Assembly (NCBI GenBank): GCA_964545045.1
Contig: CAZJEN010000018.1
Coordinates: forward strand, 4,451-68,450
Source of the DNA: SIG307 sp964545045
GTDB taxonomy: Bacteria; Bacillota; Clostridia; Lachnospirales; Lachnospiraceae
Direction of reading: 5' to 3'
DNA length: 64,000 bases
Position numbers and translations under genes: made by a program. A model generated the notes under the pieces. That model ran no database searches and was not told the origin of the DNA. It was given only the letters and a program-made list of their open reading frames with translations. Of this stretch, positions 24,283 through 33,094 are shown one piece after another (positions within the stretch are counted from its first letter, which is position 1; each line of letters opens with the position of its first letter).

Positions 24283-25686
24283 ATGGCAAAAGCACTTGGT
24301 TTGAATCCGTACCTTCCGTCCTGGGAGTATATTCCGGACGGCGAGCCGTACGTATTCGGTGACCGTGTCTATGTATACGGTTCCCACGATTTTTACAACG
24401 GTTATGTATTCTGTATGGGCGACTATGTCTGCTGGTCCGCGCCGGTGGACGATTTGGGCAACTGGCGTTATGAGGGTGTGATTTACCCGAAGACCTCGGA
24501 CCCGTTGAACCCGGAAGGTAAGATGTGTCTCTACGCCCCGGACGTTACCGTAGGCCCGGACGGCAGATATTATCTTTACTATTGTCTCGACCACGCTCCG
24601 GTGGTTTCCGTTGCAGTTTGCGACACTCCGGCAGGTAAGTATGAGTTTTACGGCTACGTTCACTACGCAGACGGCACCCGTCTCGGCGAAAAGCAGGGCG
24701 ACGAGCCGCAGTTTGACCCGGGCGTTCTGACGGAGGATAACAAGACCTACCTTTACACCGGTTTTTGCGGCAGAGGCGACAAGAGCCGTACCGGTTCTTT
24801 GGTAACCGTTCTGGACTCCGATATGATTACGATTTTAGAGGCTCCGAAGCTGGTGGCTCCGGGTTGTATGTACTGTGAAGGCACCGGCTTTGAAGGTCAT
24901 TCCTTCTTCGAAGCATCCTCCATCCGTAAAATCGGCGACACCTATTACCTGATTTATTCTTCCGAGGTAATGCATGAGCTTTGCTACGCTACCGCAAAGT
25001 GCCCGACGGATAAGTTTACCTACGGCGGCGTTATCGTCAGCAACTGTGATTTACATATCGACACCTACAAGCCGGCAGACATGCCTGCGGCCTACGGTGC
25101 CAATAACCACGGCAGCATCGTGGAAATTAACGGTCAGTGGTACATCTTCTATCACCGCCAGACCAACGGTGGCTGGTATTCCCGTCAGGGCTGTGCGGAA
25201 AAGATTACGGTTCTGCCGGACGGTTCCATTCCGCAGGTTGAGATTACCTCCTGTGGCTTAAACGACGGTCCGCTCCCGGGCGAGGGCGAGTATGCAGGCT
25301 ACCTTGCTTGTAACCTATTCACCGACAAACCGCGGGCATATGTCGGCGGCGAAGGCTTCCCGAAGGTCATGCAAGACGGTCGCGACGGCGATGAGGAAAT
25401 CGGCTATGTTGCCAACATCAGCAACAGTGCAACCGCAGGCTTCAAGTACTTTGACTGCAAGGGCATCAAGCGTTTCGCAGTTACCACCCGCGGCTACGGC
25501 AACGGCACCTTCGAAATCAAGACCGCTTGGGACGGTGAAGTATTGGGCTCCGTCACCTTAGAGTACACCAACGTATGGGAGCGCTACGAAGCGGTCGCTA
25601 ACATTCCGGACGGCGTCAACGCAATCTATCTTACCTACCGTGGCGGCGGAAACGTAAGCTTAAAATCATTTGAACTGATAAAGTAA
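24283..25686 (+). CDS. GH43-family glycoside hydrolase with C-terminal CBM6-like domain
   Basis: 467 residues. The five-bladed propeller region carries the family acids in YAPDVTVGPDGRYYLYY (Asp) and FFEASSIRKIGDTYYLIYSS (Glu, general acid). Residues about 355-467 form a beta-sandwich resembling a CBM6 module (GTFEIKTAWDG, NVSLKSFELI). GH43 enzymes act on arabinose- or xylose-containing side chains. No signal peptide is seen, so it is cytoplasmic. The start has AGGAGG 8 nt upstream. It is followed 17 bp later by a carboxylesterase gene, suggesting joint breakdown of acylated oligosaccharides. Exact specificity is unknown. Confidence 0.85.
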   Translation: MAKALGLNPYLPSWEYIPDGEPYVFGDRVYVYGSHDFYNGYVFCMGDYVCWSAPVDDLGNWRYEGVIYPKTSDPLNPEGKMCLYAPDVTVGPDGRYYLYYCLDHAPVVSVAVCDTPAGKYEFYGYVHYADGTRLGEKQGDEPQFDPGVLTEDNKTYLYTGFCGRGDKSRTGSLVTVLDSDMITILEAPKLVAPGCMYCEGTGFEGHSFFEASSIRKIGDTYYLIYSSEVMHELCYATAKCPTDKFTYGGVIVSNCDLHIDTYKPADMPAAYGANNHGSIVEINGQWYIFYHRQTNGGWYSRQGCAEKITVLPDGSIPQVEITSCGLNDGPLPGEGEYAGYLACNLFTDKPRAYVGGEGFPKVMQDGRDGDEEIGYVANISNSATAGFKYFDCKGIKRFAVTTRGYGNGTFEIKTAWDGEVLGSVTLEYTNVWERYEAVANIPDGVNAIYLTYRGGGNVSLKSFELIK

Positions 25687-25703
25687 TTGAGGAGGGGTTA
25701 TTT

Positions 25704-27242
25704 ATGATTCGTAAGGCAAAAACAGAAAACGGTATTGTGAAGGGTCTCCCGGCAGCAGACCCGCGTATCACCGCATTTAAGGGTATCCCGTTTGCGGCTC
25801 CGCCGGTAGGTGAAAACAGATGGCGTGCACCGCAGCCGTGTCCGGACTGGGAAGGCGAATTGGAGGCCTATGAGTTTGCTCCGATTTCCGTTCAGAATAC
25901 ACCGGGCCTGGGCACCGACATCTACTGCAAAGAGTGGCATGTGGACCCGGAGATTCCGATGGGTGAGGACTGCCTGTACTTAAACGTATGGACCAACGCA
26001 AAGAGCACGGAGGATAAGCTTCCTGTTCTCGTTTGGATCTTCGGCGGCGGTTTCAACTGGGGTTACACCGCAGAGATGGAATTTGACGGTGAGCGTTTTG
26101 CCCGCCGCGGCGTTGTTGTGGTTACCGTAAACTATCGTTTGAATTTGTTCGGTTTCTTAGCGCATCCGGAGCTTGCAAAGGAACAGCCGAACGCCCCGGC
26201 AAACTTCGGTCTTCTGGACCAGCAGGCCGGCATCAAGTGGGTCAAGAGAAATATTGCAGCCTTCGGCGGTGACCCGGATAACATTACCATTGCAGGCCAG
26301 TCCGCAGGCGGCGGCAGCGTGATGCAGCAGTTGGCTACCCCGCAGAACGAAGGATTATTCCAGAAGGCAGTGATTATGAGCGGCGCCATCCGCAGCCCGT
26401 ACATGGTACAGACTCCGGTCACCTCTCCGATGTCCTTTGAAAAGGCGCAGGAGCAAGGCAAGGGCTTCTTTGATTTCATCGGTGCCAAGTCGTTAGCCGA
26501 AGCAAGAGCTATGGATGCCAAGTGGTTGCTCTCAAAATATGACGAATATGTGGTTGCCCACGGACGCATGTTCCCAATCGAAGACGGCGTATTCACCGTA
26601 GGCGACCCGATGAAGCGTATCGCAGCCGGTCAGGCGTTAAATGTACCGATTATGGCAGGGAATACCGCAGACGAGTTCCCGAACACCATCCCGGCAAAGG
26701 ATGAAGCAGAATTAATCGCCAAGGCAAAAGCAATGTTCGGCGACAAAGCAGACGAGTTCCTTTCCTTTGCAGAAAGCAAAAAGCAAATTTCCTTTATGGG
26801 CAACACTGCTTTTGCTCCGGTCAGCGGCATCGAGTGCTCTGTAAAGAGCCTGTTCCTTGACCGTCAGGAAAACGGCAGTTCCAAGGACTGTTACTATTAC
26901 CGCTTCGACGCAGATATTCCGGGACCGGACCAGCCGGGTACCTTCCACTCCGTGGATTTGTGGTTCTGGTTCGAGACGCTGGCAAAGTGCTGGAGACCGT
27001 TTACCGGCAAACACTACGATGTGTCCCGCCAGATGTGTAACTACATGACCAACTTTATCAAGACCGGCAACCCGAACGGCCTTGATATCGACGGCACACC
27101 GCTTCCGGAATGGAAGGCTTACACCAAGGAGCACAACTCCGGCATCGTCTTCGGCAAGGAAAACTGCTATGCCGAGGAAAACTCCGACAGCGCTTTTGTT
27201 GACTTCCTTGTGGAAGAGATTCGTGACCAGTTAAAGAAATAG
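25704..27242 (+). CDS. type B carboxylesterase
   Basis: 512 residues, alpha/beta hydrolase of the carboxylesterase/PNB-esterase type. The oxyanion hole is in WIFGGGFNWG, the nucleophile S200 in GQSAGGGS, an acidic residue lies in the DEFPN region, and the catalytic His is in GTFHSVDLWF. It has no signal peptide. Its start codon has GAGGAGG upstream, 17 bp after the GH43 stop, so the two form an operon. The partner suggests de-esterification of decorated sugars. The family is broad and the substrate cannot be assigned. Confidence 0.88.
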   Translation: MIRKAKTENGIVKGLPAADPRITAFKGIPFAAPPVGENRWRAPQPCPDWEGELEAYEFAPISVQNTPGLGTDIYCKEWHVDPEIPMGEDCLYLNVWTNAKSTEDKLPVLVWIFGGGFNWGYTAEMEFDGERFARRGVVVVTVNYRLNLFGFLAHPELAKEQPNAPANFGLLDQQAGIKWVKRNIAAFGGDPDNITIAGQSAGGGSVMQQLATPQNEGLFQKAVIMSGAIRSPYMVQTPVTSPMSFEKAQEQGKGFFDFIGAKSLAEARAMDAKWLLSKYDEYVVAHGRMFPIEDGVFTVGDPMKRIAAGQALNVPIMAGNTADEFPNTIPAKDEAELIAKAKAMFGDKADEFLSFAESKKQISFMGNTAFAPVSGIECSVKSLFLDRQENGSSKDCYYYRFDADIPGPDQPGTFHSVDLWFWFETLAKCWRPFTGKHYDVSRQMCNYMTNFIKTGNPNGLDIDGTPLPEWKAYTKEHNSGIVFGKENCYAEENSDSAFVDFLVEEIRDQLKK

Positions 27243-27321
27243 CTTGCCTCCTCTTTTCTAGCAATTTCGTATTGTCATGCCAAACAAAGAGTCCGGGCGC
27301 ATGTGCTTGAGACTTAAAGAA

Positions 27322-27381
27322 TAAAAGGAGCCTCACAGACTTCGTTCTTTTCGAACATTTTCCGTGAAAGCTCCTTTTTCT
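27322..27381. terminator. terminator between esterase and nrtR
   Basis: AAAAGGAGC and GCTCCTTTTT arms with inner TCAC/GTGA pairing. T-runs follow on both strands, serving the two convergent operons. Confidence 0.75.
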
Positions 27382-27501
27382 ATTTCCGTAGAATAATTTC
27401 AGTCCATACATTTCCCATTTATTCCCAATTATCACATGTAAAAAGACTTTTTCTTGACGAGATACTTTTTTCGACAAATTTCCTCCGAGGTATTTTATTC
27501 C

Positions 27502-28407
27502 CTACTTGTAGAACGCATTCAGATTCCGCATAAAAAGCTTTGCCGGCCGATGCCCCTTTCCTTCCGTCACCTTATCGGTTTCCGTCACATATTCCGAAAT
27601 CTTTCTCCGGAAATTCGCAGTCAGCAGTTCCTGACCGGAGATGAGTTCCATGGCATTTTGCAGCTGCTGCAGAGTAAACAGCTCCGGCATCAAATCAAAG
27701 GCGATTCTCGGGTCATGCTCCAACGTTTCCCGAAGGTACTGCCATGCCCGCAAAATAATCTTTCCGTGGTCAAAGGCCAGTCCGCTGCTATCCGTAATCT
27801 TGTATTCCACATGTTCATGATAATCGCAAAAGGTCTTACTCTCCGTAACCTTTGCCGTTAAAATGACTCCGGTCTCTTCCTGTCTAAGGTTAAGAGTGTA
27901 TTCCGTCTCGATTCCGGCGAAATTCTCCGTGATCTCCTTTTTTACTTCGAAAGCTTCCGCCTCTACCGTAAACCAGGCCGCTTCCTTCGCATCCGTTCCC
28001 GCACTCAGCTTACATTTTTCTGCGTCAATCAGTGCCAGAAAGGCATTGGAAATCACCCAGCCTCTCGGGTCTCTGTCCGCTTCTCCGAAGCTTCCGAACA
28101 GGCTCAGATAGGCATTCTGTACACCGGTTTCCTCAAACAGCTCCCGTCCGGCGGTCTCCGCCACGTCCTCTCCCGGTCTGCAAAAGCCACCCGGCAACGC
28201 CCAGCTTCCCTTGTAGGGATAAGCCTCTCTGCAGACAAGCAGAAGCTTCAGCGCTTTCTTCGGAAGCTTTCTGAAGTTCTCTGCCTCCTCCGCCTCCATG
28301 ACAGAAAAGATTGCCATATCCGTTGCCAGGGAAGGACGCTCATAGCGGTCAATGTCGTACTGCTCCAGATATCTTTTTTCTTCTTCACTCATCCTGTAAC
28401 AACTCAT
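27502..28407 (-). CDS. nrtR: NrtR-type Nudix-winged helix regulator of NAD metabolism
   Basis: 301 residues from the start at 28407 (MSCYRMSEEEKRYL), chosen for AAAGGAG 5-6 nt upstream. The Nudix domain carries an intact box (GGFCRPGE, then 7 residues, then RELFEETGV). The C-terminal 80 residues (IAFDLMPELFTLQQLQNAME...) form the winged helix typical of NrtR. NrtR represses NAD genes and releases DNA on binding ADP-ribose. It is the last gene of the NAD salvage operon. Because the Nudix box is intact, residual hydrolase activity is possible. Likely targets are the twin palindromes at 32004-32058. Confidence 0.75.
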   Translation of the reverse strand: MSCYRMSEEEKRYLEQYDIDRYERPSLATDMAIFSVMEAEEAENFRKLPKKALKLLLVCREAYPYKGSWALPGGFCRPGEDVAETAGRELFEETGVQNAYLSLFGSFGEADRDPRGWVISNAFLALIDAEKCKLSAGTDAKEAAWFTVEAEAFEVKKEITENFAGIETEYTLNLRQEETGVILTAKVTESKTFCDYHEHVEYKITDSSGLAFDHGKIILRAWQYLRETLEHDPRIAFDLMPELFTLQQLQNAMELISGQELLTANFRRKISEYVTETDKVTEGKGHRPAKLFMRNLNAFYK

Positions 28408-28432
28408 TGCCTCTCCTTTTCCCGGAAAACTT

Positions 28433-29167
28433 CTACGGCTCAAAGCACGGCATCAGCTCCAGCTTAAACAGGTTTCTCTTATGCAGGGTATCGATACGCT
28501 CCTTTACCGCCGCATCCTCGCAAATCCCCTCCCGGATATAGCGGTCCAGTGCCGCATAGGTAAAGCCCAGATTGTCTTCGTCAGTCTTTCCGCAAAGGCC
28601 GTCAATCGGTACCTTTTCCACCAAATCTTCCGGAAGTCCCAGCTCTCTGCCGATGGCCTTTACCTCTGCCACCGTAAGTCTTGACAACGGGCTGAAATCT
28701 CCCACGCTGTCACCGTAACGGGTGGAATATCCTACCCAGTCCTCGGAAAGGTTACAGGTATTTGCCACACGGCCGTTGACACTCTGGCTCACCGCATACA
28801 AGACGGTCATACGGATACGCGGCGGCAGATTGGTCCTACTCTGGGTCGAAATCTCAATGTCCGGTAAGGCCCCCAAAACGCCGTCCAAGGCCGCCTTGAT
28901 ATTCACTTCGTAATTCTTTATCTCCAGAAAATCAACCAGCTTTCTGGCCATATCAATGTCCGCCTGTACACCACACGGCATCAGCACTCCGATGACCCGG
29001 TCTTTTCCCAGTGCCTCCACACAAAGAGCTGCCACTACAGAACTATCCTTTCCGCCGGAAATACCTACCACCGCATTACAGCCGGCTCCGTTTTCCGCAA
29101 ACCACTCTCTGATCCATTGTACGCATCTGTCTTTCATTTCTTTTGCATTAAATTCATACTTGCTCAT
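28433..29167 (-). CDS. nadE: NAD synthase, ammonia-dependent
   Basis: 244 residues with the P-loop VGISGGKDSSVVAALC and DEDNLGFTYAALD, typical of the compact NadE without a glutaminase domain. It adenylates nicotinate adenine dinucleotide and amidates it to NAD in the cytoplasm. Its ATG overlaps the stop of nadV by one base (TAATG), giving translational coupling. Presence of pncA and nadE alongside nadV means that both deamidating and direct nicotinamide routes are encoded. Confidence 0.9.
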   Translation of the reverse strand: MSKYEFNAKEMKDRCVQWIREWFAENGAGCNAVVGISGGKDSSVVAALCVEALGKDRVIGVLMPCGVQADIDMARKLVDFLEIKNYEVNIKAALDGVLGALPDIEISTQSRTNLPPRIRMTVLYAVSQSVNGRVANTCNLSEDWVGYSTRYGDSVGDFSPLSRLTVAEVKAIGRELGLPEDLVEKVPIDGLCGKTDEDNLGFTYAALDRYIREGICEDAAVKERIDTLHKRNLFKLELMPCFEP

Positions 29168-30639
29168 TAAAAGTTTCCTCCGTTCAATACTTCTCTGATT
29201 TCCTGCAGCGTCTGCTCTTTTACAAGCACACCGTCCTTAAATACGGTCGTAAGCAGATTTCTCTCATCTGCTACTGCCTCATTCCAGTTGTATTCGTCCT
29301 TATATTTTAATACGCCGTCTTCGCGATAAACCACGCAGCAGCCCTTCTGGGACTTTTTAAAACCGCCCTCCTTCGGATTTTTGAAAATCGGATACGGCTT
29401 CCCGTCAATCTCGCAATAGGTGGCCTTGATACAGGAGCTGAAGGTATCTCTCGTAAACGGTTTTAAAATACCGTCCTCCTCGATACACTGGAAGGAAAAG
29501 GAACCCACGCCCAGCGCCACATTGGAACAGGCAAAGCCTTTTTCTGTGAGAATTTCGTAAATCTGCTCACAACGCTGTACCGTAATAGAATCCCCGTAAA
29601 TCGCTTTCACATGCGGATCCAGTACCTTATAGCCCTTACTGTTTACCGTACCGCCGAAAATATCCCAAAGCTTAAATACGGTTTCGGTGACTACCTCCAC
29701 ACAATCTCCGGAATCGCCCCGCATCAGCATACAGCCGTTATGCTCCAAAATCTCCTTCTTTAACTGCGGAAGCACGTTTTCAATGATATTCCAGTAGTCA
29801 TAGGAATCCAGCACCGCAGAAAAAGAGGTGTTCGGATAGATCTCGGTTAACAGACGTCGGAGTAAAGTGATTTCATCCCCGTCTACGGCAAAATTACTGC
29901 ACATCACCGAATGCTCCGTACTCGGGCTGCCGAAAGCCACCGGCTCCTTGGTACAATCGCAAAAATAATTCTGCTCCAAATAAGGAATCGTCGGCACCGT
30001 CGCCGTATTTAAGAAGGACAGGCACCAGCCCGCTCCCGCCTTCACCGCAGACTCCGTACACTCCTCTCCACGGAAATCAAAGGCCCCCAAGGCTCTTGCC
30101 CTCGGTATGGTATCCTCACAGGTCAGGTCATAATACCGGTTTATGATTTCCCGGTAGGTGTGTCCCACGGTAGCAGCTAACATCGAGTGCCAGCTTTCTG
30201 CAGAAATCAGGCTCTCCAGAGACTGAGGAAGCCATGCGAAGTCCGGGTGGGTATTGGTAATTCCGAACATCGGCACCTTCATCGGCACCAAGGTTCCCTC
30301 CGGCAGAGAGAAAATCTCAATCGGCAGGTAACCCAACTTATGCAGCTTTTCCACCTTTTCGATTTTATAAGCCTCCGCTCCCAAGGTAGCGTCCATAATC
30401 CGCTGATAGCCCGCCATCACCTCATCGAACGGCTTATTGAAAAATTCTTCGTTAAAGTAATCCACCAGGTATGTCTTCACAAAGCCCTGCAGTCCGAACA
30501 TGACCACCTCGTTCCACCGCTTTACCCGGCTCATCCGGGGCGTAAAATAAGATACGGATTTCGTAATTCCCTTCGGCAGCATCTCTGCATGTACCGCTTT
30601 ATAAAAATCAATTAACAACATCGGATTTGTTCTGTTCAT
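29167..30639 (-). CDS. nadV: nicotinamide phosphoribosyltransferase (NAMPT/NadV-like)
   Basis: 490 residues. The N-terminus MLLIDFYKAVHAEMLPKGIT is the NAMPT-type entry motif, with later motifs LGAFDFRGEE and MRGDSGDCVEV (the PRPP/phosphate loop). It transfers ribose phosphate from PRPP to nicotinamide, giving NMN. Length and motifs fit NadV rather than PncB. It is coupled to nadE downstream and preceded by a short PRPP synthetase that can supply its substrate, a pairing well known in phage NAD-salvage modules. Confidence 0.85.
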   Translation of the reverse strand: MNRTNPMLLIDFYKAVHAEMLPKGITKSVSYFTPRMSRVKRWNEVVMFGLQGFVKTYLVDYFNEEFFNKPFDEVMAGYQRIMDATLGAEAYKIEKVEKLHKLGYLPIEIFSLPEGTLVPMKVPMFGITNTHPDFAWLPQSLESLISAESWHSMLAATVGHTYREIINRYYDLTCEDTIPRARALGAFDFRGEECTESAVKAGAGWCLSFLNTATVPTIPYLEQNYFCDCTKEPVAFGSPSTEHSVMCSNFAVDGDEITLLRRLLTEIYPNTSFSAVLDSYDYWNIIENVLPQLKKEILEHNGCMLMRGDSGDCVEVVTETVFKLWDIFGGTVNSKGYKVLDPHVKAIYGDSITVQRCEQIYEILTEKGFACSNVALGVGSFSFQCIEEDGILKPFTRDTFSSCIKATYCEIDGKPYPIFKNPKEGGFKKSQKGCCVVYREDGVLKYKDEYNWNEAVADERNLLTTVFKDGVLVKEQTLQEIREVLNGGNF

Positions 30640-30658
30640 AATCTCTCCCTCTCTTTCC

Positions 30659-31450
30659 TTACCCCTTCAAAACAGTAATCTTTTCATGGTTTCCGGTAAA
30701 AATACTGTCCGTGGTATACACCCGGCTGATCCAATCGGTAGTAAGAAGTTCTCCCTCAAAAATCGTATTCTCGCAGTGGGAAATATAAAGAGAAATATCG
30801 CCCGCCCCCAGTGCCTTTAACGCCTTTGCACTGTGAAAGAAGGTTCCTCCCTTGCTGCAAATGTCATCGATAATCAAAACCTTACTTCCCGCAATCAGCT
30901 CCGTACGGCCTGCCACATCCAGCCCTCGGATTTCTCCCGTGGTCCAGTCTCTTTTCTTAATTCCAAACACATACGGCAAATCAAACATGGCCGAATAGCG
31001 CTTCATAGCCCCCTCATCAGGGAAGAAAAGAAGCAAATTCTCCTTTCCCCCCAGATGTTCTATCGCATACGTCACATATTCCTCTGGCGTCTCAATCCGA
31101 AGATTGTCAAACAGTGCCTCGCTGACATAAGAGTGCGGATCCAGCACAATCACCTCGTCAAAGCCCAGAGAGTTCACAAACTCCGCAAAATACTTTAAGG
31201 TAAACACATCCTCCGGCGTCTTCACCCTGTCCTGTCTGGCATTGGGAATGTACGGAAGCTCCAGCACCAACTGTTTTACGCCCTGTGCCCGGAAATGTTT
31301 TACAAGAAAATACAACGCTACCATCTCTTCATTATTTTCAAAATTCCAGCGGATGACTGCCTCAGCCTTCTCCGTTACCGTCTCCTTTATAAGAAACGTC
31401 CCGTCCGGAAAATGATTCAACTCCACCGGCTTTCCGTTATATCGTATCAT
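30659..31450 (-). CDS. short ribose-phosphate pyrophosphokinase (PRPP synthetase)
   Basis: 263 residues, shorter than housekeeping Prs (about 315). It shows LELPYIPNARQDRV (the ATP flexible-loop equivalent), VLDPHSYVSEAL and the PRPP loop VLIIDDICSKGGTF. It makes PRPP from ribose 5-phosphate and ATP. The divergent short form beside nadV resembles phage-type Prs and probably serves the salvage route specifically. It starts with GGGGAG upstream, 20 bp before nadV. Confidence 0.85.
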   Translation of the reverse strand: MIRYNGKPVELNHFPDGTFLIKETVTEKAEAVIRWNFENNEEMVALYFLVKHFRAQGVKQLVLELPYIPNARQDRVKTPEDVFTLKYFAEFVNSLGFDEVIVLDPHSYVSEALFDNLRIETPEEYVTYAIEHLGGKENLLLFFPDEGAMKRYSAMFDLPYVFGIKKRDWTTGEIRGLDVAGRTELIAGSKVLIIDDICSKGGTFFHSAKALKALGAGDISLYISHCENTIFEGELLTTDWISRVYTTDSIFTGNHEKITVLKG

Positions 31451-31474
31451 AACGCTCTCCCCTTTCGAATCCGC

Positions 31475-31981
31475 TTATCCTTCGTATACTTCCACCTGGC
31501 ACATCTTCATTGTAAGAAGTGCCGCAGCATGGCTCTCCGGTGTTACACCGGCACAACAGGTTGCATCCACCTTCACCGTAATCTCCGGATACATCGCCTT
31601 TAAAATCAAGGCATTGGAAACCACACAAATGTCGGTACACAATCCGATGAGCTCCACTTCCTCAAACTCATACTTTGCCCAGTCAAGATAACCGAAGGTC
31701 GGCTTGTTCACAAGCTCTGCTCCCTCCGTCGGCAGTCCGTCGTAAATCTGCCAGCCATCGGTTCCTTCGATGCAGTGCGGCACCGGAAGATACTTCCCTT
31801 CGTTGGTGCTTAAATACTCCGCCTGATGGGTATCTCTCGTAAAAATAACCTCATCCCCGTTCGCCCTATACTCCGCAATCTTTCTCTTTACGTTGTCCAC
31901 AATGGCTACAGCCTCCTTGGTACCCAACGCACCGTCAATAAAATCCTTCTGCATGTCTACCACAATCAATGTCTTTCTCAT
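31475..31981 (-). CDS. pncA: nicotinamidase
   Basis: 169 residues from MRKTLIVVDMQKDFIDG; the start at 31981 is set by GGGAGG upstream, and the longer frame reads through the operator region. Catalytic triad: Asp in VDMQKDF, Lys in NKPTFGY, Cys in LCTDICVVSNA. It deamidates nicotinamide to nicotinate. It is first in the operon pncA-prs-nadV-nadE-nrtR and directly downstream of two palindromic operators. Confidence 0.92.
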   Translation of the reverse strand: MRKTLIVVDMQKDFIDGALGTKEAVAIVDNVKRKIAEYRANGDEVIFTRDTHQAEYLSTNEGKYLPVPHCIEGTDGWQIYDGLPTEGAELVNKPTFGYLDWAKYEFEEVELIGLCTDICVVSNALILKAMYPEITVKVDATCCAGVTPESHAAALLTMKMCQVEVYEG

Positions 31982-32003
31982 AATCTTTTCCTCCCTTTCT
32001 GTT

Positions 32004-32065
32004 ATTATCATTTTGATAATATTTGTTTCTGTGTTCATGATACTATCATTTTGATAATATGTCAA
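32004..32065 (-). promoter_or_regulatory. NAD operon promoter with twin palindromic operators
   Basis: Minus strand TTGACA (32060-32065), 17-bp spacer, TATCAT (32037-32042). Operator 1 (32042-32058) fills the spacer. Operator 2 (32004-32020) is a perfect palindrome, ATTATCA-TTT-TGATAAT. The two copies have centres 38 bp apart. Occupancy of operator 1 would block RNA polymerase. NrtR, encoded at the operon end, is the obvious candidate regulator. Confidence 0.7.
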
Positions 32066-32121
32066 GTACTTTTTTATTTTATATAATCAATAATTTGTGG
32101 CAGAGAATTATCACCGTGCGA

Positions 32122-32568
32122 AAAAGGGGCCTGTCGCACAATTAAATGCGCAGCGGCCCGGCTTGGCAGACTCTTGCGTAGTCCTTGCGGTTGCACAAAA
32201 AGTCGGCCTCTTATATTTTCTTTCACATTACTCGGAGTATAGCCGATGGCCTTCGCGTTATTCTCTTTGAACTTTACGCAGGATAGTAGACTTTCTTATT
32301 ACTTCGATAGTCTGTCAGCAACCCACGGACACGGACGTCCGTGGGAGACGACACGCGACAGGACATCGCGTCGAGTCGTCTGCGTTATCGTTCAACACTT
32401 TCACCCGAAGTAATTAGAAAGACTCTATCCGGAGTACGAGAAAAGAGGATAATGCGAAGACCACCGGCTTATTCATACCTGTGAATGGAAAATATAAGAG
32501 ACCGACTTATTATTCATACGCCGACAAGCAAGAGTGGGGCTGCGCATTCATCATGCGGCAGCCCCTTT
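32122..32568. repeat. structured palindromic element, copy 1
   Basis: A non-coding 450-bp block with nested complementary arms: ends 32124-32154 and 32539-32567; 32202-32220 with 32488-32506 (19 bp, one wobble); CTTCGCG... with ...TGCGAAG; 32289-32306 with 32406-32423; and an inner hairpin 32322-32330 / 32337-32345. Its core matches the element at 63148-63497 in sequence and fold, same orientation. It follows spoVAC on that gene's downstream side. It could be a miniature transposable element or a large structured RNA. Confidence 0.65.
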
Positions 32569-32575
32569 GCCCTCT

Positions 32576-33082
32576 CTATGCAATTCCCAATAATTTCAAT
32601 ATCCAGTAAATCAGCCCCAACGCCCAGCTGGTCAGTATTCCGTACAAAATCACCGGCCCCGCAATGGTAAAAATCTTGCAGCCAATACCGAATACCTGCC
32701 CTTCCTTGCTGTATTCGATGGCCGATGCCGCCACGGAATTGGCAAAGCCGGTGATCGGTACCACACTGCCGGCACCGGCGTATTTGGTCAGCTTTTGGTA
32801 CAGGTTCAGACCGGTAAACAACGCTGACAAAAACACCAGCGTAATCGTCTCATACAGCGCCGCGTCCTCTTTGCTTGCGCCCAGATTCTGATACAGGTTC
32901 AACAAAGCCTGCCCCAACGTACAGATAGCGCCGCCCACCGCAAAGGCCCAAACAATATTAATCCACGGGTTGTGCTTCGGGGTTACCTGCTCCACATACT
33001 GATTGTATTTTTCATCCCGTTTTTTCGGGTCACTTTCTTTTACCACTTCATGTATCATACGTTTTCTTTGTTTGTCATCCAT
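32576..33082 (-). CDS. spoVAC: stage V sporulation protein AC
   Basis: 168 residues: a hydrophilic N-terminus, then several membrane helices including WAFAVGGAICTLGQALL and the family signature GAGSVVPITGFANSV. SpoVAC forms the mechanosensitive channel for dipicolinic acid across the spore inner membrane. It is last in the spoIIA-spoVA cluster. No spoVAD or spoVAE follows here; the structured element begins instead. The RBS AAAGGAG is close to the ATG. Confidence 0.93.
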   Translation of the reverse strand: MDDKQRKRMIHEVVKESDPKKRDEKYNQYVEQVTPKHNPWINIVWAFAVGGAICTLGQALLNLYQNLGASKEDAALYETITLVFLSALFTGLNLYQKLTKYAGAGSVVPITGFANSVAASAIEYSKEGQVFGIGCKIFTIAGPVILYGILTSWALGLIYWILKLLGIA

Positions 33083-33094
33083 TCCTTTTCTCCT

